A stretch of 64,000 nucleotides of DNA from Craspedostauros australis (Eukaryota; Bacillariophyta; Bacillariophyceae; Mastogloiales; Achnanthaceae), in NCBI GenBank assembly GCA_026770025.1, contig JAMXDE010000011.1:434001-498000 (forward strand), read 5' to 3'. The position numbers and the translations under genes are program-made. The notes under the pieces are model-generated. The model was not told the DNA's origin. It searched no databases and was given only the letters and a program-made list of their open reading frames with translations. Positions 20,442-31,018 of this stretch are shown here, piece by piece; within the stretch, counting starts at the first letter, position 1; each line of letters starts with the position of its first letter.

Positions 20442-21492
20442 ATGGGCTTCTTCGCCAATTTGAGTCCCAACCGCAAGAAGAGGAAGGGCAAGTCGAAAGG
20501 CAAAGCCAAGCACAATACAAATGACCTGGGAGATGTGGCCGGCAGCTCATCCGCAGATCAAGCACCCATCACGACTGCCTCAACATTAAGTGCAAGCGGA
20601 AGCGCAAGATCCTCGCATAAGTTATCGAAGTCATCGCGAGCGAAGGTTGCGAAACGAGGCCGCAACTCCAGCGGTCAGGCGGATGGCACCGAGAACGAAC
20701 CAACGGAATCAAGTGCGAACTTTGAAGAGGATCACAAGCACCGCAAAAGTTCCTTGCACGATACGGAAGGCGAGCATGAGCAGCAACAACAGCAACATGC
20801 AAATGAGAATCTCACTACCACCTCTGCTGCTGATTCCGCTGACGCATCGCGGGACCACGGCGTGGAGAATCATTGCGAAGCCCCTGCGAAGCCTCAGCTT
20901 TCGTGGAAGGAGTCACTGCTGGAGAATCAGAAGACTAGAGAATGCGAGGCCATGTTGGTGGGACGTTTCATCAAGAACCAGAGGGTGACATACTTTCACA
21001 AAAGGACAGAGGTGTGGTATCATGACGCCTATGTTCTCGCTGTCCATCTGGATGATGGTCCCGACAATCCATACTATGTGAGTGCCCAAATACGTTGAAT
21101 GGCTGACAAGCGATGGTTGAAACGAATGCTTGTCAGGGTTGTTGGGACAGAAGAGCTGGTTCCATCCATTGAACCGACGCAGGTTCTCTCGTGATGGTCA
21201 ATGCTGACGTCCGTAGTGTTGCTCTCTACGGTGCCATACTGTCTTGGATAGCGAGCCTCAACCCGATAGTATGGCACCACTGCTCTGACAATGGTGCAAA
21301 CTCACAATCACATTCTGTTCTCCCTCTCCCACTATCTTCAACCGTCTTGACTGCATGAATTGACAGACCATTCGATACATCAAGGAGACGCGCAGCGGGT
21401 ATTCCCAGATGATGGAGAAGCAAACCACACGGGACAGATTGCAGTATGTGCTTTGGGACGATGACAAGTCGTGGCAATTACTCAACCCGTGA
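20442..21492 (+). CDS. Unknown protein with C-terminal Tudor-like module
   Basis: 253 residues, join(20442..21077, 21367..21492). The 289-nt intron (GTGAGT...ACAG) is in phase 0 and splicing gives DDGPDNPYYTIRYIKETR. The first 150 residues are charged, Ser-rich and disordered, beginning with a Lys/Arg-rich stretch (NRKKRKGKSKGKAK) that could be a nuclear or nucleolar signal. The last 85 residues form a compact unit: VGRFIKNQRVTYFHKRTEVWYHDAYVLAVHLDDG, then PYYTIRYI and ERQT-like EKQTTRDRLQYV. Alternation of strands with Tyr/Trp resembles small Tudor or SH3-like folds that read a ligand on PYYTI-type strands; this is my inference. The intron cuts through this module, so exon 2 is essential to it. 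Confidence 0.75.
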
Positions 21493-21850
21493 AACTTGAA
21501 AGGGCTCAAAGAGCGACGAGAAACAACCGAGCTGGGCGATGCCCCATGTTGCGATGTATTATATTAATTAAGTCGAATTGTACAGAATACTCTGATCATG
21601 TCTCTGTCATGTAGCTTCTACTGCTGCCATTCGACAAGAATGAACGATGCACACGCCCTGGCGCTCTTCGACCAACATGTATGTGAATGTGACGTGCATG
21701 CTCGCCCGCACCATATAAGCAGTTCCGTTGCTCGCAAGATCTAACATCGTCGTTCGTGTTCTGATGATGCTGAGATGTGAGTAGGTACACATGTCCATTG
21801 CACAAAACAGAGCAGGAGAGAAGCGCACAAATAGCACTGCTCAACAATCA
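21493..21850. other. Intergenic, between two 3' ends
   Basis: 358 bases between the convergent Tudor-like and BRAP2-like genes. No gene supported. Confidence 0.5.
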
Positions 21851-23857
21851 TCATCGGCGCGCGAATCTCCCCTTCTTCTTTCCCCGTTTCGATGATCTTG
21901 AATTCGTGCTGGGAGTGTTCTCCACGGTACCAAAGATCTGCGCGTTGTTCAGTTCCGCGCTTTCCGAGAATTGCTGCCGCATGCGAAGGTTGGCAGTGAG
22001 ATCGGCGACCTGCTGCTCCAGCTCTTGCATCTGCATCTTGCCTCGCTCGGTTTCCGACCTTGCTTCTTCTTGCAGCTTGGACAGAACATCGTTCGTGACT
22101 TGCTGCTCGCGAAGCAACCGTTGCGACTCGGTACGAAGTTGCGCCTCCTGCGCTTGCGCATCAAGCAACGTTGTGCTCATTTGACCGATCTCGCCGCGTA
22201 GACCGCCGATATCATCCTTTAGTCGCTCAATTTCCCTGCGCTCGTCTTCCGTCATGATATCCTTGGCCGCTGCAGCCGCGGACAGGTCTGCAACCAGCTG
22301 CGCCATCTCACCTTCGTAATAGATGGCCTGATCCTCCAGCGCGCTCTGCAACAAGGCCTCGTACTCCTGCCCGATCATCACGGCCTTCTTGGGAGTTTTC
22401 TCGACATCCGCGTACGAGTACTGACCAGGATACTGCTGTTCGGCTCGCATGCGTGCAATGCCCGCATGACTCAAGGTGTCTGTGACTGCGGATGCTGCCG
22501 CCGCGGAGGATTGATCGTAGCTCGTCATCCACGGCAATGCCAGCGGCGGTGAGGAGGGACAGTCCAGGAAGTCCACGCGATGTGCGTACCCGCCGGCCTC
22601 GCCGTCTTCATAGTCCCATATCCGCAACGTGGCAAGCTCCAACGAGTACGGATGCCCGGTCTGTTGAAAGTGCGCCACCGAATGCTTGTTGGTGTACCGA
22701 CCGCATCCGACGAATCCACACGTGAGGCACACCCACAGCGTTTTGTGCATGGCGCACTCGGCGCAGAAGAGGTTGCTGTATTCGCTCTCGCGCTCCGGTT
22801 GATGCCAGTAATGCTCAATGACGCTGCAGGGCGTGCACCGCGATGGGGATGGCCATCGCTTCAGGATTCGTTGTCTCGGGCAGAAGTCCCGACAGTCCGT
22901 TGAGTGCCCGCCGTACGCTCTCTCGCCTGCGTACGATAGTCCAGGGAAGGGGCAGAATTTGGAACACAGATCTTCGTTCCTCGGTTGGGGAAGCCCCAAA
23001 CGGGCCGTGTCGATGCGATGCAAGCAGACAGGACATGTGGGAAGGCACGGTCGTTTCGTCTCGCCGAACCTCCGTTGTATCTGCTCGTTGGAGCAAAACT
23101 GCACCTGCGACAACGGCAACATCTTGATGATGAATTGAGGTTTCTCGGACATGCATTTGCCGTTGGTCGTGGTGGCGAGATGCTGAAAGGACACGTTGGA
23201 ATGCGAAATATCCACAAGGACCACTTCGGCTGTGGCACCGAACTCAGATGCGATCGTCGTGAGTATGATGCCTCGTATGGAACATGCGGCCAGACATGGA
23301 TGGATTCTGGGTAACACATCCGCGGTGACCTTGCGCGATGTATCCGCGTCCAGCCAAAACGATGAACCATGCGCATGCGATTGGGTGTCGGATGTGTGCT
23401 TTTGGAACACGCCTTCGAGGAGGCAAGGTGGAACGAAGATGGCAGCCAGCGTGACGTGCAGCGGTTTGCGATGGTATCCCATACCGGTGTTGTTGTTGCT
23501 GTTGCTGTTGCTGCTGCTGCCGGGACTTGCGACGCTGGTGTGGCCAGCACGGCCATTTCTCTGACCGCCAGTTGCGTTGATCTTTCGACCACCATTCGAA
23601 CTCTGGGGGTCGTCCACGAAGAGCAGCAGCTCGGATGCAGATGCTACAAAGAATCTCCCATCTTTGTGCTTGTTGGCCTGGCCGCTGCTGTTGCTGTTGT
23701 TCGCACCCGTGGCGTATGCGAAGATGCTGAAGTCAGCACCAAAGAATGAGGAGCGGGAATGGGTAGGCTTGGTGCACACCTTGTTGAGGGCCTTGCGAGA
23801 GTCTTCCTCGGCGCCACCGCCGATGGATGCAAGCAAAGAGAAGAGGACTGTCGCCAT
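21851..23857 (-). CDS. BRAP: BRAP2/ETP1-type RING and UBP-zinc-finger ubiquitin ligase
   Basis: 668 residues from the first ATG. Layout matches BRAP2 (human) and ETP1 (yeast): an RRM-like N-terminal domain (about 140-260), a RING, a UBP-type zinc finger and a long coiled coil. The RING begins CPVCLHRID and ends RWPSPSRCTPC, with a His in GGHSTDC, but the middle is stretched by about 35 residues. The ubiquitin-binding finger is textbook: FCAECAMHKTLWVCLTCGFVGCGRY, HFQQTGHPYSLEL, RIWDYEDGEAGGYAHR. The coiled coil covers about 510-640, and the C-terminus is basic (SSKRGKKKGRF). BRAP2 proteins are E3 ligases tied to Ras/MAPK signalling and nuclear import control; that pathway role here is inferred. 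Ser/Asn-rich insert at about 85-130. Confidence 0.87.
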   Translation of the reverse strand: MATVLFSLLASIGGGAEEDSRKALNKVCTKPTHSRSSFFGADFSIFAYATGANNSNSSGQANKHKDGRFFVASASELLLFVDDPQSSNGGRKINATGGQRNGRAGHTSVASPGSSSNSNSNNNTGMGYHRKPLHVTLAAIFVPPCLLEGVFQKHTSDTQSHAHGSSFWLDADTSRKVTADVLPRIHPCLAACSIRGIILTTIASEFGATAEVVLVDISHSNVSFQHLATTTNGKCMSEKPQFIIKMLPLSQVQFCSNEQIQRRFGETKRPCLPTCPVCLHRIDTARLGLPQPRNEDLCSKFCPFPGLSYAGERAYGGHSTDCRDFCPRQRILKRWPSPSRCTPCSVIEHYWHQPERESEYSNLFCAECAMHKTLWVCLTCGFVGCGRYTNKHSVAHFQQTGHPYSLELATLRIWDYEDGEAGGYAHRVDFLDCPSSPPLALPWMTSYDQSSAAAASAVTDTLSHAGIARMRAEQQYPGQYSYADVEKTPKKAVMIGQEYEALLQSALEDQAIYYEGEMAQLVADLSAAAAAKDIMTEDERREIERLKDDIGGLRGEIGQMSTTLLDAQAQEAQLRTESQRLLREQQVTNDVLSKLQEEARSETERGKMQMQELEQQVADLTANLRMRQQFSESAELNNAQIFGTVENTPSTNSRSSKRGKKKGRFARR

Positions 23858-24482
23858 CCTTGATGTCAACACGTCAAGTACGAGCACCCGTGGGGAGGTG
23901 ATAGATTATAATGCAATAGAATATGACGTAATCGTTTCGGAGAGTACAATAATAGTACTGTCGTTGCGATGGCTGCTTTGGCAGTCCCCTGCTGGTCACT
24001 CCGCAGGAGGGCGAGTGGGGAACCAACCAGCAGCCGGGCCTCAGGAACTCGGAAACAGTGTTTTTGGCAACTCTGTGTTTGACAGCATCGGTCGGAGGGA
24101 GAAGGAGGAGGATGATGCAGGAACCTTCGCGTTCTGCGGTTTTCGCTGAAGCAAACGCACATTTTTGTGAACAATTTCCGTAGACTATCCTACGAAAGTA
24201 GACTATGGCACGATCGTTTTTGGCGAAATGTGCGTGCTTGATACACGCGAACATGAACAAAGGAAGAGAACACGACAGCACACGCAATCTCGACTTGAAA
24301 CACAACGATGCAGTGGACCAGCACACAAACAAGAAGAGCGTTGGGATGAAGAAGGCATGATCCACAGTCGTACTCTTGCCACACAAGTACCCACATACAA
24401 CACAATACATGTATAGACACAACAAGAAGCAAGGAAGCAAGGAAGCAAGGCAAAGCAGCCAATACCACGACGACGATCAAGC
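23858..24482. promoter_or_regulatory. Divergent intergenic region
   Basis: 625 bases between the starts of the BRAP2-like and ankyrin/zinc-ribbon genes. A tandem GGAAGCAA run (about 24430-24455) lies in the right-hand leader. No additional gene supported. Confidence 0.4.
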
Positions 24483-25556
24483 ATGAAAGCGATGAGCAAA
24501 AGCCACCACCCACGCTCATGCCCCTGCAAGTACGTCACGTCGTCCCTCTCGTCGTTCACGGCCGCGGAATTCGGCGATCTGCACGCCCTCGCCGCTCGCA
24601 AAGACATTGCGAAGGCTCGCGATGCAGCAGGATACACGCCGCTGCACTACAGCGCGCAGCATGGACACGTCGCCGCGACGAGCCTCCTGCTGCAGCTGGG
24701 ATGCTCCGTCGAAGCCAGCGGCGGAGCCACGCCGTTGCACCGGGCATCGTTCGCTGGAGCCGTTGCGACGATGCGGCTGCTGTTGGGACATGGTGCCTGC
24801 GACATTCTGGCGAAGGATATGAGCTTCGGAGATGCCATGACGCCGTTGCACAAGGCCGTTGCGGGTGGACGGCATCTGGCGGTGTCGCTGCTGCTGCAAG
24901 AATTGAAGGCTCGCGATCGTTTGGCGCAGGCGCTGGATGCGCGGGATCGGGATCAACGCACGCCGCTGCAGCTGGCCAAGGAGTACTGCGAAGAAAGGAA
25001 TGCCGAAGACGAACAAGCATCCGTCGCACGATGGGACGAGGTGGCAGGCAATCGGGCTGCGGATTGGACCCTGTGCCTTGAGCTGGTGCAAGGTGCTCAC
25101 GATGGTTTGCAACAGCAACAAGAGGATGGCGAAGATGCAAAGCAGGATATCCGCATAACCTTGCCGAGCCCACCGATGTTTCTGACGCAAGGCGGCCCGT
25201 GCGCGGATTGCACGACGGGTGCGGATGGGTGCCACCTCACCCAATCATGGGAACTTGCGTTTCAGAAGGCTTTGTTGCAGACAACAAAGACTTCGAAGTC
25301 CAAGGTGCCGTCAAAGACGGAGACAGAGCTGAATCCATCTTCCGCGAAGCGAATAAACGATCCGTCTCCAAAGAATGAGGAGGTTGTGCAAGTTCCAGGA
25401 GAATCGAGTACCAAGTCAACGCCGACAGCAACGCCAGACGCTGGATGCGGCATGATGTGTTCCAACTGTGGACAGGTGAAAGCCGCGTTGCATCGCTTTT
25501 CAAACAATGCGATGGTATGCAAGCGGTGCAAACGTCAGATGCAGTTGCCAGAGTGA
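24483..25556 (+). CDS. Ankyrin-repeat protein with C-terminal zinc ribbon
   Basis: 357 residues, one exon. Four ankyrin repeats span about 30-170: AAEFGDLHALAA, GYTPLHYSAQHGHVAATSLL, GATPLHRASFAGAVATMRLL, MTPLHKAVAGGRHLAVSLLL, then a diverged RTPLQLAKEYCEE. A central CxxC..C stretch (GPCADCTTGADGC, about 238-250) and a terminal CSNCGQVKAALHRF ... VCKRCKRQM (about 323-352) are likely zinc sites; the latter resembles a GATA-like or MYND-like ribbon with Cys2-Cys2 spacing of 17 residues. Between them is a Lys/Ser/Glu-rich linker. It is probably an adaptor; the partner is unknown. Unrelated to the 19-repeat gene at 2138-4333 apart from the fold. Confidence 0.85.
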   Translation: MKAMSKSHHPRSCPCKYVTSSLSSFTAAEFGDLHALAARKDIAKARDAAGYTPLHYSAQHGHVAATSLLLQLGCSVEASGGATPLHRASFAGAVATMRLLLGHGACDILAKDMSFGDAMTPLHKAVAGGRHLAVSLLLQELKARDRLAQALDARDRDQRTPLQLAKEYCEERNAEDEQASVARWDEVAGNRAADWTLCLELVQGAHDGLQQQQEDGEDAKQDIRITLPSPPMFLTQGGPCADCTTGADGCHLTQSWELAFQKALLQTTKTSKSKVPSKTETELNPSSAKRINDPSPKNEEVVQVPGESSTKSTPTATPDAGCGMMCSNCGQVKAALHRFSNNAMVCKRCKRQMQLPE

Positions 25557-26269
25557 TAACTGCGACGCCATAGAAAGTACCGCAGTGCTGGGAATGTCAG
25601 TCGTATGCTATTATATGTATGTCTCTATAGAGTAGATATGTTGTTGATTCAGCTGTCGTTATTGCGGTCGATGCTGGTGAGTTGCTTTGCTTTCTCTGCT
25701 TCATTTTTCTACAGTTCTTCCTTGTGGGGAGTGAGTGATTATCGATGGGATATGGTACATGGCGTATGGGCTGTTGCGTTTGAACAGTCTCGTATGCTCT
25801 GGCGCAGGGACAGAGTAGTCGATTGCATTCTCTTTGGAAACCCAAACAAGATTATGGGTGTTGCATGGTGTACTTGGATAATTGTGCGACTGTGGCACAA
25901 TCCAGTCTGCTGTGTTCGGTGCCACATGCTCGTTCGTACTTTGGTCTGACGAAGTGCCAAGATGCAACCCGGCGCAACCAAAGCGTTTGCGTGTGCCCGG
26001 ATGATGATTGATGGCTGCAAGGGGAGGTATGCAGGATGTCGCAGGTATGGTATTGTCCTCCGTCTCCACGGCGAGATTGGGTTTGTTCTGCTTCGTCGTC
26101 GTATCTTTCTGTGTTTTAACTCTTCGTCGGCGCTGACAATCCAACGCCGAAATGGCCTGATCCCAATGGCCTGCATGTGGTTGTCGTACGACTGCTAGTC
26201 GCATGCACGACAACCGTCAACCAACTCCCTTGTCAGTTTTGATGCCATCCCTTCGCGCTCGCTTGGGCA
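25557..26269. other. Intergenic, between two 3' ends
   Basis: 713 bases between convergent genes. Open frames on both strands are short, with no recognised domain and no good start context. Nothing else seen. Confidence 0.45.
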
Positions 26270-26824
26270 TCATGGCGTCTCTTCGACAGCTTCGGCGACG
26301 GCCAACAGAGCGACCTTGAGGTTGGCCATCGCCTTCTTGCGGATCTTACCAGACTTGATACACGCCGTGAAGCAATTGAGCTTGCTCATTTCTTTGTGGT
26401 ACGCGACGACCGCCCGGAAGGCGTCCCTGTATCCCGCCACGGCGATGGTCTTGAAGTCGTCGTTGACGTAGGCCGCGTCGGCCAGTATCTCCTTGCCCTG
26501 TTTTGACTTTTTGGAGGCCACCGTATCCTTGGTCCGCCTGGCGCTGGCATTCTGGACGCCGAAGCATGCATCGAGGACGTTGCCTTCCGTCAGCGCGAGG
26601 AAGCTGAGGTTGATGTCGGCGGCGGGTGCTGCGTTGGCCGATGGCACGCCGCCCAGCAGCGAAACGAATCCGCCGGCGATCGACGGGTCGATCTCCAGCA
26701 TTATTTCCTGATCGTAGAGTTTCTGGATGACCTTTGTGGATCCCAGCAGGCTCTGCTGTTGCTGCTGTTGTTGGTGTTGCTGCTGCTGCTGCTCCTGCGC
26801 TTGTTCTGCTGTTGGTGATGGCAT
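26270..26824 (-). CDS. Unknown 184-residue protein with poly-Gln N-terminus
   Basis: Starts at the first in-frame ATG. Residues 8-27 are Gln-rich (CAG/CAA repeat). The remainder looks folded: LGSTKVIQKLYDQEIMLEID, a hydrophobic Gly-rich stretch (GGFVSLLGGVPSANAAPAAD), LSFLALTEGNVLDACFGVQN, then helices with Lys/Arg (FRAVVAYHKEMSKLNCFTACIKSGKIRKKAMANLK split over about 140-175). No signal peptide and no transmembrane segment of normal length. Not recognised; no function assigned. Confidence 0.6.
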   Translation of the reverse strand: MPSPTAEQAQEQQQQQHQQQQQQQSLLGSTKVIQKLYDQEIMLEIDPSIAGGFVSLLGGVPSANAAPAADINLSFLALTEGNVLDACFGVQNASARRTKDTVASKKSKQGKEILADAAYVNDDFKTIAVAGYRDAFRAVVAYHKEMSKLNCFTACIKSGKIRKKAMANLKVALLAVAEAVEETP

Positions 26825-28613
26825 CTTGGATCTGCTTATTCTATTATAATACAATGTAAAATATTATGTATTGTGTGTCGCCTCTTGTGGTGGTTGGCCT
26901 CTTGCCTTTGAGTTGTCTGGATGTGTTGTTGGTCGGCTCTGCTCTGCTTTGTGAGGATGGCTTGTTGAGCGTTTGTGTGTCAAGTTGCTGGGGCTACCTA
27001 CGTCAGTTGGTGACCTCACAACGAACCAGAATAGATCGTACTTGTGGAGTGCAGTCAAGTATTATCATGTAATGGAATGGAATGGATCGTAAGGCAGCGG
27101 AAGTCCGTCGCGATGACCCTTGCTTGATGCCAAGAACGACGAGACTGAATTGCTTCCGGGAGCAGAGTAGTTGTTTGCGGTCCGCGGATGCCGGTGGATG
27201 TGCGTTTGTGCCGCGTCAGCTTCGGAAGAAGGAAAGGAAGGAAAGGGGCTTGTTTGATTCCTCACTTGCCTTTTCACGGGAGAGTTGGGCGGAGTGCGAT
27301 TATTAGTATTATTGTGATGGGATGGATAGTGATAGTGGGAGTGGGAGTGATGGCCAGAGATGGATGGATGGATGGATCGGTGGACACGAGTACGAATAGA
27401 TAGATGCACAATTGGACAATGGCGCAAAGTGTTCCTGTCTTGTGTCGCCGAATGATGCAACTTCGTTTGGTGAAGATTGCAGAAGTATTTGGGTTTGCTG
27501 ATGTTGTGGTGCACTTCCAGTGTACGATCAACGATTACCAATACTCTCCGAGAGCGACCCTTTCCGCCGTTTCCGATGTCGTTGGCTGCTTTCGGCAACG
27601 CTGGAATGGCGTGCGACGCGTTGCCATCGCGGTTAGTTTTGTCGTTGACGATTTTTTCGTTTGTTCGTGGGTGACCTTTCGGGCAGAAGACCGTTGCTGT
27701 TCTCGTGTCTTCTTCCGCACCTCCGTGTCCGAAACCGTCGCGCGTGCTTTGGAGTCGCGCAAAAGTGTGTGTTTTCTCTTTATTGATTTGTACGGTTACA
27801 AACGGTTAACACGAGACAATTTTGGAATGAAACGGGAAACGATGTCTTGATAAGTCACGAATGTGTCAGTGGAGCTGCCCTTGTGATCGCACTAGTCAAA
27901 AATGAGGTTCGTTGTGACCGTTGGATTCAGCCGAGTCGACGAAAATGAAGTGGCGCAACACGATTGAGTGTCGTTCCGGTCACAAGAGCATTCGTGCTTC
28001 ACGCGCATTCTCGGTCACGCACAAGGTGCCTCCAACACGGAAAACCAAACGGAAGAAGTGAACGACTCGCGATGTGTTGGGCTGTTTGCGTGTGGTGTTG
28101 TGGTAGCAGCCTTGCATGTTGCTGGTGGTTGGTGGTTGGTCGTTGCCTGCGTCTCTGGGTTACCGCTGGCGATGACATTCGTGTGGAGAGTGTCGTTCGT
28201 TTCCGTCCTTTCAGCATCTCCATCAAGGAGCAAACCAAAGTGTGCTTGCCCTCGTCCGCCATACGTAGCATAGCTCATACATACTCGAACATACTTGTAC
28301 ATGCTCGTGCGAGTAAAGGGAACAAGTCATCCATCAGGACTCTCCTCGATTCGAAAGTGTGGCGGCAGTGTTGTCCAGGATTCGTATTCATTGCTCGTCC
28401 GTCCAAGGCACAAGCCTCCAAGCACCAAAGAGTACTCTGCTCTCCTCCACAACACAACACAACACAACACAACACAATCACACCAATTGATTGAGCAAGT
28501 CATCAAAGAGGCAGCATAGAAGAAGCAACCCCAGGAAGCAACAATATCGAAAGAGCAGCCACAATACTCAATACACAATACGCAACACACAACATACAAT
28601 ACTAAGTCGCACA
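26825..28613. promoter_or_regulatory. Long divergent intergenic region
   Basis: 1,789 bases between the poly-Gln protein (leftward) and the Fea1-like gene (rightward). It holds an ATGG repeat (about 27360-27376) and an ACAAC repeat just upstream of the right-hand gene. Open frames up to about 175 codons exist but have no domain and are biased by repeats. If the right-hand gene is iron-regulated, its control elements should be here. Confidence 0.4.
28449..28477 (+). repeat. ACAAC pentanucleotide repeat
   Basis: About six tandem ACAAC units, in the probable leader or proximal promoter of the Fea1-like gene, 137 bases before its ATG. Confidence 0.85.
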
Positions 28614-31018
28614 ATGAAGTTCGCACTGACGACCGCCGCGCTGCTTGCCGTGCTCATTGGGAGCGCTTCGTCGCAGGGGACGGAGTTGGGAAACGGCGTC
28701 ACCACGAGGGTCAATGTGGACTACCTGGCCGCACTCTCCCTCGACGTCCGTGACATGCGACAGTTCCTGACCAACGAGAATGGTGCCGGCGATGCCCTCG
28801 ATGTCTACAACAACGGCCGCAACTCGGAGAAGCGCAAGAGCATCAAGTACGCTCTGCGAAGCCTCAACCAGGAGCTGGCGCGCGAGGGATCGGCAGGAAC
28901 GCCCAACTACATGTTCCATCTATACGGCCTCAGCGACAGATCCACGGATCCCACCAAGCTCAACAACAACGCCTTCTACGCCGACAGCTTCATCACGCAG
29001 GCGACGCAGGCCGGCGGCACGCGAGGCCCGGACGCAGTCGTCGCCCTCATCATGTGGATTTACGGAACGCACCTACTCATGGACGGCTTCGATGTCTGCA
29101 ACAAGATGGCCATCGCCGACAACCCGGGACAGTTCCATCTCGATGGCGGAGGCATGGACGAGTTCATCGCGCTCTGGATCGGCAGCGACACAAGACACTC
29201 CCTCTACGGATTGGCGCAGACGGCCGATGCCAAATTCGCGGCCACGCCCACTGAGAGCAATGCCAACAAGAACATCAAGCTTCTCTACCAGGAGGGCGCG
29301 GCTTTGCTCAGCGTCGACACGGCCTGCACAAGGGAGACACCGGATTCGCCGCGACGTCTGTGGACCATCGCACATCAGATCATCGCGCAAATGAATATCC
29401 CCCTCATGCAAATGCTCATCGACGCTATCGCGCAGCAGGACGCGGCGGCCGTGCAGCTCTATGCGCTGGCCGTCGTGCCGCAGGTATCGCAATGTCGGCC
29501 CAGCGTCTTCAAGAAGTTGAATGAAGCATTGCTGGTCGGCAACGTCAACTTTCAGCGTTCCAAGATCATTCTCGACGATCTGCAATCCATCTATCCTTGT
29601 CTTGGATTCACGTGCCAGGATATCGGCACCTACACGCCCAGCACGACGGTCGATGTTCCCATGTGTCCCAATCCGCTGCTGCAACCGGCCATGGCGCAGT
29701 ACACGCCGACCAGCGCCGTTCATCCGGTAAGTCCTGCTTTTATCGGCGCGCATGGAATATTATTGCATTGAATATTATTGCATTGAACATTGTTGCCTTA
29801 TGTTGAATTTTATTTCATGCTCCCTTCTCATGCGTTGCCATCCACACTACGCTCACGCAATAATCCTGTTCTACTCTAACAATGCTCTACGCTACATCCT
29901 ATCCTTCGTCGATCCACCATCCGCCATCCACTCTTTCAACCATCCCGCAGGTCTCACGTATTGATTTGGACGTGCTGCAATTGCGCATCCTCACGTCGTT
30001 GGAACGCTTCCGCTTTGCCAAATATCTTTACGAATACGGACGCAACTCACCGGTGCAACGTGACAGCCCCAACGATCCCTTCGCATTCTACTCTCTCGCA
30101 GACTTTGCCGTGTCGACATCGCGAAAGAACGCCGATCCCATCTACACCAACTACGTGGAGTACTACAACAACCCCAACTACGCCGACGACGCCATCCGCA
30201 AAGCACTTGATGGACAGGATAAGTGGGCATCGTCGATCAGCCAGCGCTCAGTGGTCGTGGCTGAAACGGCAGCCTTCCACGTCCTCTACCTCCACGCCAT
30301 CGCACAGATCAACGAGGCCGTCAGCGCCTGCAGGGGAGAGGACACGAACGACGAGTACGATCTCACGCATCCCTGGGACGAGGTTGCGGCGCTGCTCATC
30401 GGGTCGTTGGAAGGACCCAGCGAAGGCGGCTCCCCGGATGTCGAGGACGGTCAGCTCGTCTGGAGCCTGGCTAACCGACGGGCCTTCCAATTCCAGACCA
30501 CCAACTCGAAGGGATATTCGCAGGTCGGTGCCAGGCTGGAGGATCTGCTGTTTGCGGGACGCGGCGAGATCGACGCGGAGAATTGTGACAACTTGGAACG
30601 CACGGGGGAGCAGATCAAGAGCACCATCATGATTCCGTTGCTGCAGAGCATCATTCGGTACGCCATCGACAACGTGGACGCACCATCGTCGTCCGGTTCG
30701 CAGTCGCTGGCTTTGGGAGAAGTGTACGCGCTGGCCGCCATCCCCATCATCCGGGCGTCCGATGAAAACGCCGCATCCGTGCTGGAAGAAAACATGATCG
30801 TCAATGACGGAATACCCCTGGTGCGGGATGGTGCGCAGACGGTCGCATCCGCGGCCGGTGCTGCGGCTGTTGCCGTCGGGATGGAATGCTCCGCCGTCGG
30901 TTCCACATCGCAGGTCGATGCCTGTTCCGGCAACTCGAGCGACGCCGCGACGTGGACGAGGGTGGTTCCCTTCGTGACATGCTGCATGAGCGCCGTTGCC
31001 GTCTTGTTTGTGCTGTAG
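28614..31018 (+). CDS. Secreted, internally duplicated Fea1-like protein (possible iron-responsive surface protein)
   Basis: 726 residues, join(28614..29726, 29951..31018), with a 224-nt phase-0 intron (GTAAGT...CGCAG). Signal peptide at 1-20 (FALTTAALLAVLIGSASSQG) and a hydrophobic C-terminal tail (VVPFVTCCMSAVAVLFVL), as in GPI-anchored or membrane-tethered surface proteins. Two related halves, one per exon: matching landmarks are YNNGRNS/YEYGRNS, DEFIALWIGS/DEVAALLIGS, YGLAQTAD/WSLANRRA, QMNIPLMQMLIDAI/TIMIPLLQSIIRYAI and YALAVVPQV/YALAAIPII. The WDEVAALLIGSLEG and IPLLQSIIRYA patterns recall the Fea1 family of low-iron-induced algal surface proteins, which includes diatom phytotransferrin relatives. 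The duplication is seen in the sequence; the family call is moderate and iron binding is inference. Confidence 0.6.
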
